DNA from: Chromera velia
Taxonomy: Eukaryota > Sar > Chromeraceae
NCBI GenBank assembly: GCA_018398765.1
Contig: JAHBMJ010002840.1
Span: forward strand, 64,001-105,246
DNA: 41,246 nucleotides
Direction: 5' to 3'
Under the pieces are notes generated by a model. It had not been told where the DNA came from, did no database searches, and was given only the letters and a program-made list of their open reading frames with translations. How positions within the stretch are numbered: position 1 is the stretch's first letter; each line of letters opens with the position of its first letter. Both the position numbers and the translations under genes were made by a program. Below, in pieces: positions 1 to 12,000 of this stretch.

Positions 1-2085
1 AGTCTCTGCAATGTGGCACTGGTCTCTGATAACTCCCGATGAAAGAACCCGAGAGAGGAAGAAATCTCAGATAACAAACGCACGACTCGAAACCCAAGTC
101 GGTCTTCTTCAGAATAAGTTGCTCCCAGAAATCCTGCCGCATTCTCGCCCATGAAAGAATCGAATCGGCCGGCAGTTTCCCTTCGGAACAATTCGCCTAC
201 AGTCAACCCCGCACCCTCTCTCTGCCCCCCGCCCACTTCCACAGCTGCTTCTGCCCACCCAGCATACGCAGCCGAGAGACGCCCCTCGGACCCATCAGGT
301 CCGTCTCCAAACAAATCTTTCTTCCCCCCCTCCTCGCTTTGAGAAGGAGACCAGTCAACAGGCCCCAAGACGATCAGGGCGTCCTCTAACCTCCGGATCA
401 GTTGGCGAAGGGACGGAAGGAGACGCTGAGTTCCCATCACCTGCAACACCGCAATACCCAGATGGCAGGGAGGCATGCAACACTTTACACTGTAGAAGGC
501 ATGCGCATCATGCGTTTGTGTCCGAACATGTCTGCGCTTTGCGAGAGCGCGTTGACGAAAGAGAATGTTGTGAAGGAGGGAGGCGGCCATTCCGTCTCTG
601 TCACCAACACAGTAAGAGCGATCGGGAAATGCTGGAGGGTTTGTGAGAACAGAAGTTGAAGACGGCAAGCCCTGTCTAGCGATTTCAGAAAAAGATACGA
701 ATAGAGAAACGGGAGGACGAAAAGGGGATGAAAAAACTTTTTTGCCAAAGAGTCATTCATGCCGACAAAAAGAAGTGAAAGTAAAGAGAGAGCCTGTGAG
801 AGAGAGACAGACCCCCTATCCATAATTCTCCTCATTCACTTTTCATGTCTGCAGACTGACTGCTGCTCTCCACATGACTTCCTCTCCTCCGCTTTCACTT
901 TGTCTCCCAGTCTCCCCTGCAACTTCTCTCGCATCCTTTGCTGCCAGAGCACTGGAGGAAGAAGAGGAAGAGGAGGAGGCATAGGGGTTGTAGACACCGC
1001 CCCCCGTCCCAGTTGCCGCCTCTCCGTTCTGACGCTGAGACTGCTGCTCTCTCGCTCTCTCCTTTTCCTTCTGTTGCTGCTGCAACATCTGCTGTTGCTG
1101 CTGTTGGTACCCCGATCGAACCAGCCTGCCGATCTCTTGCTGAAAGAGCGACTTCATGTGCAAGAACGCTGCGCACAAACAGACACCAGAAACAGAGAAC
1201 ATAAGTGCATGCAAGCGCAACACGCGCACGGTGGAAAATATGTATAGGGGGTAGGGTGCAAACAGTCAGGAGACCAGAAGCTCAACCTGTTTTTGACCAG
1301 AAAAAACATTTCAATGTTCTCTCTCAATGGGCACGTAAACAAGCCGAGACAAATATACAAACAACCAAAGACCACCTTGATCGATCGATTGGGAAAGAAA
1401 GATATATACCTGTACGTACACTTACTCCTCTAGCCAGCCAGCCCACCTTTGTCGCACGAATACAAGTCCAGCAGGGGGCGCAGAACGGATGCCTGTTGCA
1501 CGGTGTCGATGGCCCCTGCCGCCAGCGTTCTGCCCAACGCCTCCAGAGACGGTGAGAGGAGAATGCGAGCGTCCTGCTTCAGTCGTGCAGGAAAAGAGGG
1601 CAGGGACACATACGGCCTCAGGGGTGTGTCTGGAGAGAAAGTCCCCTTGCCAGAACCGGGTTCCCACGAGGGGCTGGGCAGTTTGGGGGTTTTGAAGAGG
1701 GCCTCCTTGGCCTTCTGGGTGATCACGTTGGCCACAACTGCAGTCAGTCAGTCAGTCAGTCGTTCACATGCATGCGAAAACATCCAGATTCAAAATGAAC
1801 ACGCGAATAATGCAATGATGAATGCAGCACTTGTCGCTCTGCTGACTGCATATGGAGCACACACATGCCCGCCCTTTAGTTGACGTGAAAACAAGATGAA
1901 CGCAGGCAGGCATGAAGTGACTGACAGGCACCCAGACCTTCGTTTCTGTCTCTTGTCCCATTAGGCCGTCATCTCTCTCAGGCACATTTACAGAGATACA
2001 ATGTATGACTTCTTTTTTTCTTCAGACAGACTTTAGGACTTCTTGCTTGTTTCTATTTTCTCTGAGACAGACAGTGTCACACACA

Positions 2086-2133
<48 letters not shown>

Positions 2134-4567
2134 AGATACGTATCAAAATACAAATCGCTAATATTGATTCTGCCCAGTTCGATAGCTTTCCCCTTCCAAT
2201 ACAACTTCCTTAGCCCTATGTAACATTTCCCCGATATGATTAGTGCGAAAACCAGGAGCGTCGTTATCTTTGTTTGAAATATTGATTGGCCAAAGAAAAA
2301 AAAGTAAGGAAAAGAGTTGGCAGACTAACCAGGAGGGAGAACGGAAACGGGGCGCCGTATGGGAGCAGAGAGGAAGGAGGGGGCAAATCGTGACAGCTGT
2401 ATTGGCTGGGGGGTTGAAGAGACTGCGCTGGTTGAATTGTCTCCTGCAGCACCCGCTTTTTCATCCGTCCCTACCGCTGCCGTCGCGTTGGAAGGAGTCG
2501 GGGCAGCTGCTGTGGTTGGAGAGGCAGAGGAACCTTCTAAGGAGGACAGGGAGACATTGGTAGCTGCTGGATATGGAGAGGCAGCAACTGAAGTCTCCAA
2601 CTTGCTCTTCAGAAACTCCTGCTGCCACCTGCGGCGACAGAGAATGGAGGGGGGACGGAGTCAGTGACCGTGCATACAAACGGCAGCACTGCACTGTGAA
2701 GGTAGACAGATCAACCACCCACCCACCCACACACACACACGCACACACAGAGAGAGAGGGACTGGACTTGTGCAAGTGAGAGACGAGAAGACAGGGGGAA
2801 TGAGAAAGAAGTTTTGACGAAGGCCGACCCTCAGACAGACGCATCATCAACCGATGCCTGACTGAAGAGAACAGACGATCCACCCACCCATCCAAGAAAC
2901 GAACAAACGAACCTGACGAGACCCAGCGTGACGGCATTCTCGAGAAGACCCATTTGACAGAACTGCTCGAGTACGATTCCTGCATTGGTCGATAGGAGCA
3001 CGTACACTCACATAGAGGAATTGTATGCAGACCCGCTCGCCGTGTGTAAAGGAGACTCGGGGCGTGATAACTGCACTGGTCGAAGAAATCTGCTTACCTC
3101 AATTAGTAAAGCGAGCTCTACATTATACCCGACCAGCGCGGATTCTCTCTAATGGAACACGAAATCTTAAGTTCAACATTCCTCACAGACCTACCCCCCC
3201 ACGCACGCACCCACCTGCATTCCTCTCGAGGCCCGCTGAAGGGTCCAGCACGATCCTTCTGTCTATGTCTAGGTTCTTCAGCTCTGCAGGCGTGACCGGC
3301 TCAAGCCCTTTTTGGGTCCTGGTGAGAACTCCTGGCAGGTCTCTGGAGGGCACCAGCGAAGGGTGGCCTCCTCTCTTGAGGATCCGATCAATCGCCAGAT
3401 CTACACTTGCCTGCAGCAGCCAGAGCGAGAGAGAAAGTGCGAGAGAGAGATCAACACAGAAACAAACACAAACTGCATGTGCTCACATGGAACAGAAACT
3501 TGGGTGTGTCGTAAGGGAGACAACACACAAAGTTGAAGCGGTAAAGAGAAAGGAAGGAGACGAGGCAGGAGCGAAGAGAAAGGGAGGAAGCCAGAGAACA
3601 AAGAAGGAAAGCGACATCAGAGAGCGAACAGACCTCAGGAGGCGCCTGAAGGTCGATCAGCACTCGCGCTCTCTTGCGTGCGGGGAGATTCTCGCAGATC
3701 TCCTCACGGTGAATTCTGCACATACTCACACACGTCCACAAACTTCGTCATACAAAGAGAGACACAAACAAGAGTCGGACAGAAAAGCCCATGAATAAAA
3801 GTCATGATTTTGTGGCACACATTCACAGACACACAAACAAACGTGCATATGCACGAAGAGAATAACATCTGAGAGGGTCAGGGGCAGTGCGCAAGCTGTC
3901 GCAAACGAGCCGACCAGTTCCTACGACGATCACCGTTCGATCAATCATTCTTCCAATCGCTGGCGACTTACCGCTGTGTGCTGATTTTGTCTACAAGCAC
4001 GTAGGGAGCCGTAGGGTCTGTCTGCAGGAGCATCTCAACAAAGGCGTCCTTTTTCCTCTTCCCCCTGAGAGTGAAGTCGTCAGACGCCACCACGGTGCCA
4101 CCCAAAACCTCAGCTAGCATCCTGCACAAGGTTGATTTTCCCGTCCCTTGGAGTCCCTTGACGATAATCTGGACCTGGCTCTGGTTCGGGCGGGGCCGGG
4201 GGGGGAATTCCCGGGGCATGCTTGAGGACTTGGCGAAAGTGCCGACGGATGTCTGCTGGGTGTTCAGACGCTGCAGGGGGTTCGGAGGGGGAGCTGATTG
4301 AATCTGGCCTGCCTCTTGTGTCTGTGTCCTGCCTTCAGCTTGCAGGGGCGCCGGTCTTCTTCTTCCCGCCCCCTTCTGCTGAATAGGATTCCTCCGTGAG
4401 AAGGAGAGCGTCTGATGTGGGGGTCTTACTAGGAAGAGAGAGGGGAGGGGGGGTCTTTGCGTCAGTCTGGTGCGCTCGTTCTGTTCGGACCATCGCACGG
4501 CAGACGTGAGGGATAGAAAGACAGTAAAGCCCAAAAGGACGCGAAAGCAATTGCAACTGAGGCTCAT
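1..4567 (-). CDS. P-loop RNA kinase-like protein with secretory leader, partial (C-terminus beyond left edge)
   Basis: Eight exons (minus strand, high to low): 4567-3972, 3715-3634, 3410-3215, 2979-2913, 2628-2330, 1737-1447, 1168-861, 440-1; phases match at all seven junctions, giving about 759 aa in the window. Residues 1-23 are a hydrophobic signal-peptide-like stretch (FRVLLGFTVFLSLTSA), followed by an Arg/Ser/Pro-rich segment that could be a plastid transit region. A Walker A motif GLQGTGKST lies near residue 137, then ASDDF, then VLVDKISTQR running into exon 2, and later RGGHPSLVP. This order resembles the kinase domain of Trl1-type tRNA ligases (P-loop, DD, D-K/R-x-x-x-x-x-R, R..RG..H). 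Such kinases phosphorylate 5'-OH RNA ends. The later exons hold Ser/Ala-rich, poly-Gln and coiled-coil-like stretches that I do not recognise. No ligase or phosphodiesterase domain is visible here. The kinase fold is fairly sure; substrate and compartment are inference. Confidence 0.75.
1738..2129. repeat. GTCA array and CA/GA microsatellite in kinase-gene intron
   Basis: A TGAC/GTCA run (about 1738-1761) abuts the acceptor of the exon 1737-1447. A CA array joined to a GA array lies at about 2079-2129. The rest of this 592-base intron shows no recognisable feature. Confidence 0.85.
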
Positions 4568-5507
4568 TCTCTCTATCTCCCTATCCGTGTGTGCAAAGCG
4601 TGGAGAGGAGAGAACAAACGGCTTGTCCCCAGCTGTTGATGGAGACTCTGTCTAAGCGCCTTGGCTGAGAAGAGCCCTAATCTGCCAGCGCGAACGTGCC
4701 AATGAAAGACAGCACCACACTCTCTCCCTCAAAATCAAACTGAGGGAGGGATCCAAGAAAGGCACGAAGCCTATCCGAAAAACTGAGGGAAGCGAGCTGA
4801 CAAGGACAAAAATGACAGCTTGCTGTGACACTGCTCACAGATTTCGACCGGAAAGAGAAACTGCGGAGCACGAACTGCAGATACACGTAGTTCGATCAGA
4901 AAGTGGACGACCTTTACGGTCACGAGTCGTTACTGTTTTGCCCGTTTGCTGTCAGATCGACTGCCGAAGAATCCCAGCTAAGACTCAGTGCGGGCCAGCT
5001 TAAGTCAAACAAAGCTAAAGCGGCTGCGGCGGCATGCAGTGCATGCGGCCGATTGCGGCCGTCTCCTATACCCGCGAACCCCCCCCCTCGCGGAGGTCTT
5101 GAGACAAAAGCCCTAGCTCCTTTATCGTTTTTATCTCCATGCAGCTAGTGCATGGAGCCTTCATTTTTTTGCTCTCAATCATCTTTCACCTACATCCCCC
5201 ATCATCCATAAGTCCGTGTCAGAGTGCGCCATGCATTCTCATAACGAAGTCACCGTATCCCCCCTTTTTCTCTCCAGTCGAAATTGGGTGGAATTGTGTT
5301 CATTTGTGAGAAGGGTTAGGTTCGATTCGAGTCTGCAGTCTTTGAAGAAGAGCCAGGCGCCATCACAAGGAAGATAACTTATCGCAAGAGAAAAAGAGAG
5401 AGAGGCAGTCCACTAAATCAGTGCGTTCGTAGACCGTTCTTCGGAGAGAGGGGGACTGGTTGTGCCACAGTTGATAGAAAAAGGTACAAGAAAAATTAGA
5501 CGGGAAA
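4568..5507. promoter_or_regulatory. Divergent intergenic region between the kinase and methyltransferase genes
   Basis: These 940 bases separate two divergent start codons (4567 minus, 5508 plus), so the region should hold both promoters and 5' UTRs. I see no convincing coding exon or clear TATA box. It contains TGCATGC-related palindromes near 5033-5050 and a perfect inverted repeat at 5135-5157, with 9-base arms CTCCATGCA and TGCATGGAG around a 5-base spacer. TGCATGCA is a known recognition sequence of an apicomplexan ApiAP2 factor; a role here is inference. Confidence 0.5.
5135..5157. repeat. Perfect 9-bp inverted repeat with TGCATGG core
   Basis: The arms CTCCATGCA (5135-5143) and TGCATGGAG (5149-5157) are exact reverse complements around gctag. 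It lies about 350 bp upstream of the methyltransferase start and may be a dimeric transcription-factor site or a small hairpin. Confidence 0.6.
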
Positions 5508-6994
5508 ATGGGTGGGGAAAACCAAAATTCGAATGCCCCACCCGCCAGGGCGACGACTGCAAGGCAAGCAGCCGTGCAAGCAAAACGCGCCGCAGCTGAG
5601 CAGAGTCAGACAAACGGTCGTCCTCTGAGTGAGCTAGGTGGTCAGGTGCCGGCAGTGTCCTCTGCCTCTGCTTCCAGTGGAGCCCAGATCTCGAATGAAA
5701 TAACTGACCGACTTAAGAAGGCCATACAGGAGGGAGACGGCGCAACTATTTTCCGTCTCCTTAACGACAAGTATTGCGAGTACCTGACCACTGTCACGAC
5801 GACTAAGGCCGCTTCCGAAGTTCGAAAATGGCTGATGCTTGCCCGAATTGACCATGATTCAGTGATCCCGAAGAAAATCGGTCACCCCCCCTTTCCGATT
5901 CCCCTCGGCAGCCGATTCCTCTTCAAGACCCATTTGTCAGTCATGGGTCTGCACAGTCAGGAAATGTGCGGAATTGCCAACCATCCCGAGGTGGGCGCAC
6001 AGGCGATTGTGATGAACGGAGGATACGATGACGACGATGATCTCGGGGACCGTTTTATTTACTGCGGGATGGGCAAGAGTGTAAGTCGAGGAAAAGATAA
6101 ATACTTCACTTTTCCCCGTCTCTTCCAAGTTCCTCCTTCCCCCCCCCAACCGATTTCTCCTCTGCACATCCCGATTCCGTACCGGGCACTCACTGCTGTT
6201 TGTCCGCCCGTTTTTGCAGTCACAAGCCGGTCTCTCTATCTCCATTAGTCTCTGTCTTTCTGTATCTCCGACAGCCAGGCCCTGTTTTCGTCACTTCCTC
6301 CACTTCCTAACGCGTCTTTTCTTTCAAGACCTCCAGCCATAGAGGGGGCACGATTCTCGTCCATTAATTTGTTTGGTGGCACTCGCTTCTTTCGGGATCA
6401 CCATTCTGTTAATCCCTACCCGCCCACCAGGCACCAAGATTTGTCACAGTGCTGCAGCAGAACAGAAATAATCAATCCTGCCAACCCTCCGACTGCAGGA
6501 CCAGCAATCCCTGACTGCAGGGAACAAGGCGCTGATGGACTCCTGGCAGAGGGGACTGCCTGTGCGGGTGCTGAGGGGCTACAAGGGCCACTCCCAGTTC
6601 GCCCCAAGCTGGGGGTTCCGGTACGACGGGCTGTATGTGATTGCGGAGATGTTTATGGATACCTCTGGGGAGGAGGGGGTGGGCAGAGTCTGGAAGTGCC
6701 TCTTCAAGTCAGTCAGTCAGTTGGTCAGTCAGTCAGTCAGTCGGTCAGTCAGTCAGTCAGTCAGTCAGTTGGTCAGTCAGTCAGTCAGTCAGTCAGTCAG
6801 TCAACAGAGAGGGGGCTGAGTGTCTGTCTGGGGGTGGCTTCGGTCTCCTTGGGCTCTTTCTCTTTTTCTTTGCTCCTTTCTTTCCTTCCCTCCTTTCTTT
6901 CTTTCTTTCTTTCTTTCTTTTCTTTCTTTCTTTCTTTCTTTCTTTCTTTTCTTTCTTTCTTTCTTTCTTTTCTTTCTTTTCTTTCTTTCTTTCT

Positions 6995-7086
<92 letters not shown>

Positions 7087-9007
7087 TCTTTCCTTCTTTC
7101 TTTCTTTCCTTCCTTCCTTCCTTCCTTCCTTCAGCCTGCCTGCCCGCTTGCCTGCGTGTCTGTCTTTCTGTCTCTGCCTGTCTCTATCCCTCAGCCGCCA
7201 GTCACGCTACCCCAGTCACCTTTTCTTTATCTATCTCTCTGCCGAGCTACTTTTCTGTCTATATGCTACAGTAAACATCGAGCTTTCCCGGGCAGTTCGT
7301 GCTTGCAACATGTATAACTATGAGTGTATGTGTATGTGTGTGCATGCAGGAAGGTCCCTCCTCAGGCCAACCTAAAACGGCTCACAGGGGTGTCCGACGA
7401 GGGCCGCAAAGACATCGACGAAGCAGAAATGGAGCGCTTGGTTGAATGGGGCAAAGGACCGATTGTCGTTCCAGAGGGGGGCACGTCAGCTTCCCTCGTC
7501 TTTGCCTGTCCAAACCAGACCGACCCTTTCGACGGGCAGGCGCTAACACAGATGCCTCGCAAACAGGAGGAAGAGGAGGAGTTGGGGGAAGGGGTTGAAG
7601 ATCCGTATGTGATCACACATGAACCTTTCGGGCACACTGGAGAGGCGGCGAAGGGCTTGCCGGAGAATTTCAGTGGAGGGTCAAACGAAGCTGTCAAAAA
7701 GTAAGTAAGTCAGCTTGAGAGCACGTCTGCCTGTTTGGCTATCTGACTTCTACGGGAAGTAAAAAGAGGAAGACGAATGTCAGGAAGGACGGAAAGGCAA
7801 ATGGACAAAGAAAATGAAGCATCGAAAGATTGAGAAAAGAAGAGAAGAGACATCCCGGGGAATCCAGAGTTCTTCCAAGATTGCTCAAGAGAGGGAAGCT
7901 AGACACCCAGTGATTTTTTTTTTCTGGTCCCTCATGACTCCGTCTTTTTCTCCCTCTGTCTTTCTACCCCCTGTCACTTTCCGTCCGATACTTTTGCAGG
8001 AAGGTGACTGAAATTGTGGCGAATCAACAGAAGGAGTGGTTGAAGACCCAGAGTAAGCTCAGGGGCCTGGACTCAAAGAACAAAAAACCCAACAACAAAG
8101 TCTCTTCAAAGAGGGTCGTGCCCTTCACCTTCACCCTCCCTACAGCAGATCTCAGCAACGTCCAGCGCCCCCAACCCCCAGTTCCCCTTGGAGGGGCCGA
8201 CGGGAACCCAAAGCCCCCTATACGGAAAACCCGCCTGACAAGAAACGGCCTGCAGAATGGGTGGGGACGAGAAGAGAAGCCTGAAGGAGAAGGAGGGAAA
8301 GCAGAGGGAGCAGCGGCAGCAGCAGCAGCCGTGGCTGAGACAGACGGCTCCGCAGCCCAGCCTATGGATGTTGACGCAGAAGGGAACGGGCCAACCGAAG
8401 CTGAAGGGGGGCCTTCCTCTTCCTCCTCGTCTTCGTCTGCCTCTGCTTCTGCCTCTGAGCATGTGTCTGATTTTGTGCACATTGGAGATCTGACAACGTT
8501 CAACGATCTCTTCTCAGCCCTCCGGCAGAAAAACACAGAACTGTCCGCCCACCCTCGTCACACCGCGAGTCGCCACTGGGTCGAGGAGGTCTGTGTAGAG
8601 GCGGACGCACTTCACGAGGAAATGAAGACGGGGGACTTCGATGCGTCGGACAGAGAGCAGGGGCACAGGGTGGCAAAGGCTTCCTTCTTTCCGTTCTGGA
8701 TGAGCGTGGTGGTATTCCGGAAGTCTCAAAAGATTCACAGGGTCGGGCTGCTGGACCCATTCTCCCTTTCCTTCGTTAGCTCGATCGTTCGTTTGTTGTT
8801 TTTGGTGGTGTATCCGTATGCTTTTTCCTTCTTTCTTGTTTTCCCTTCTCATCGTCTGCGATCAGACTCATAGCGGCGCGTTGCCGACGATTTTCGGTTG
8901 CCCATTTGCGCTTATTCTTCGATGGAGACTTCTCCTCTGTTGTCCTCAGCGGCTTGGAATTCGATGTTTTTCTGTTCTCGCCCTCTTTCTCTTTCCCCAT
9001 TCCTCTT

Positions 9008-9046
<39 letters not shown>

Positions 9047-12000
9047 ACTTGCAGAAGCTTGCTGTGCCTAGGAGCTTCGGTGAGCGTGCGTGCATCTCAT
9101 TCTTCCCTCAGTCGGCAACCCATGTCCGGGACGGCGTCTGGGTGCGTGCCGTGTTGGGATTTCCCTTCGATGGCAAGTGGAACCCCTGGGAGGACCTCTC
9201 TATGGTCTGTCTGTCTGTCTGTCTGTCTGTCTCTTTGGTTTTTTTGGTCTGAGTGTGCATGTTTCTATGCCCGTGTGAACAAAATGAATGATTTTCGTCT
9301 CCACGGCTTCTCTTATCTGTCCATTTCGGTGTGTATCTGTCAAAGTGTCCTGTTTCGTGGGCAAAGAAGGATCTCTTCCGTTTTCTCTCTGCCTTTTCCA
9401 GACAAGCAAGAAATTGCCCCTGAAGGTCAACAACACACAAATGTACAATTATGCACGCATCCTCGTATGAATACATGAATGTATGTATGCATGTGTGTAT
9501 ATCAGGGAAGCGAGAAGTATCCCCTGAAGGTCATCAACGAGGTCGACAACTGCCCCCCTCCCCTCGATTTCGGGTACACCGGAGAGGACGTGTTCTTCGC
9601 CTTTCTGCCCGGTATAGCCTACGAGGCAACCTGCGGGGGTTGCAACTTTGACGAGACTTACGAGGCTTACAGGCAGAAGAAGGAGGAGGAAGAGAGGTTG
9701 GAGAGGGCGCAGGCGGAGATGAAGAGACAGAAAGAAGAGCAGGAGAGGGAGAGGGAGAGAGAGAACGAATTGGGGGTCAAAAAAGAGGCTGCCACTGACG
9801 TATCTGAGGGAGCTGCTGCTGCATGCAGTCGCCAAGAGTCCCCCGGAGTCGGTGGTAGGGAGACGGGAGGAGACAGACCCCAGAGGTCCCGTTCCGTCTC
9901 CCCCTCCTCCCTCCTCCCACGCGTGCCCGCTGCTGCTGCCGCGTCTGCCTCTGCCAATGGGGCTGCTGCGTCGCGTGACACGCAGAATACCTGTCGGGCA
10001 GAGTGTGGGGGAAAGGTCAAGCTTGAACCGGCAGCGTCCGAAGACAAGCATGAATGTGTCGAAGAGGCAAAAGAGGGTGGTGGCTTTCCAGTCTGTCGAG
10101 GAAAGAACATCCAGTTTGCGTTGGAGACAAGGAAGGGAAGCAACATCTTCAGCTGCTCGGATGCTTGCGGGTGTGACCCCCGTGTGTGCAAGAACAGAAA
10201 ATACAAACCGGGGCTGCAGTTTCGTCTGGCTGTGCAGAAGACGGTGAACATGGGGTGGGAATTGATCAGTCAGGTCAGTCAGGGGATGGGAATCGAAAGG
10301 ATATCATCATCATCATCATTATTATTATTATTATTATCATCATCATCATCATCATCATACGCCATCGCCATCGGCCTAATGAATAGGCGTTTAGCGTTCG
10401 GCGGCAACGGACGAGGCAGTTCGGTTCTTTACAACAGCAGTTCACTTTGATTTATACTTAATTCAGCCAGGATGCTTGTCTTCAATCTTATTTCTACTCA
10501 AGTGGAAGCGTGCGTGGTATATGAGGTGTCTTGGTTGAGATTTTCTCTGGGAAAATTGTGTAAGAACCCCGCGACTTCTTTGTTTACCAAAACTCCCGAC
10601 CCGGAAAGCAAGATTAGGAGGTGTGTACTCGATGCATGATGTGCTGTCTGTTTCATGAAAGTAGACGTCCAAGTCTCGTTGGAAACCGGGCTTGTATTTT
10701 GTGATCCGCCGCATCGACTGACCGCATGCACAAAGCCAGACGGAGGGAAACTGTTGTCTACCTAGAGTATCACGATACGCAGGTACAGTATCTGTATATC
10801 ATTTGATATGCCGGTGTATACAATGGAGGGATGGATGCAGGAATTCATTCCGAAGGGCACCGTCGTGTGCGACTACGCAGGCGAGCTGATCTCGCATGGG
10901 GAGGGCACCGCGCGGTCTCTCAGGTGCCAGTTCTCAGGGGATACCAACTATGTGCTCGATCAGGTCAGTCAGAGGTGGTTCTGGGTTTGCTTTTTTGGTG
11001 GGTGGTGTCTTGCTCTTCAGAGTGTAGACACAAATCCATCCGCTTGATCCATCAAGCGAGACGTCCTAGTTGCAGAATGAGAAGGAGTCTTCAGAGGCTT
11101 CTTGTTCTCATGTTGAAAAATAAAGAGAGGCGCATTTATTTCTTTGCTGATGTCTTTTGTTCGTGCCTGTGTGTATTGGTCCTAGTGTTCGTTCAAGCTC
11201 CCTGCCTGTCCTGATTTCATCGCTTCCTTGACTTGACTTGAGTGTGTCTTTGTTCTGTTTTCTTAACCACGCAGGTTGGCGGAGAAGACGGGAAAGACGA
11301 CTGGATGTACCCGGCTGTGGACTCGCACGTGAGTCCTTTGCTTTGTGTGTCGCTCTATTATTTGGCTCCTGCTGTTTTTAGTCGATCTCCCTTTTTCCTT
11401 TCCTTTTTCTTATCTTTCTCTCTCTCTTTCTCTCTATGTCTATCTGCTCTTCTTCTTTCGCTGGGGCGTTTGGACATTTGAGTTTTTCGTTTTTTGTTCC
11501 CGCCTTCACTTCCACATCCTTCTTTCTTTCTCGAGAAGGAAAGGGTGACTTGATGCATGTGCGTTGGATATGTGCACGTGACAAGCAGACCTTCGGCAAC
11601 GCCGCCCGGTTCACTGGCCACTCCCACCGGCCGAACCTTGAGGTCCTGACGATGTGGACCCTCACAACGGGGACATGGAAGAAGGGGGGCGGGAGGGGTG
11701 GACAGGGGCAGAAGGCTGCTGCAAGTGCAAAGGAAGGAGGGGGGTCGAAGCCAAAGACCCAGCAGCAGAGTCAGAAGAAGAAGGGGCCGAAAAAGGGTGT
11801 CAAGAGAGTTAAGGAAGAAGAGGAAGGGAAGGCGCCTGAAGAGGAAGAGGACGACGACGAAGTGAAGGCAGTGGCCATTGAGATCCCCATTCCTCTCGAT
11901 GAGGACGGAAACGAGATCAACCCACCAGCAGCCGCTGCTGCCGCCGCCGCAGCTTTGGGTCCTCTAGGGCCCCAGCCGAAGAAACGAAAAAGAGAGGTCA

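Noticed and set aside
6369-7375. Three overlapping Ser/Phe/Leu-rich open frames of 165-301 codons
   Set aside because: They are translations of GTCA and CTTT arrays inside an intron between two in-phase SRA exons.
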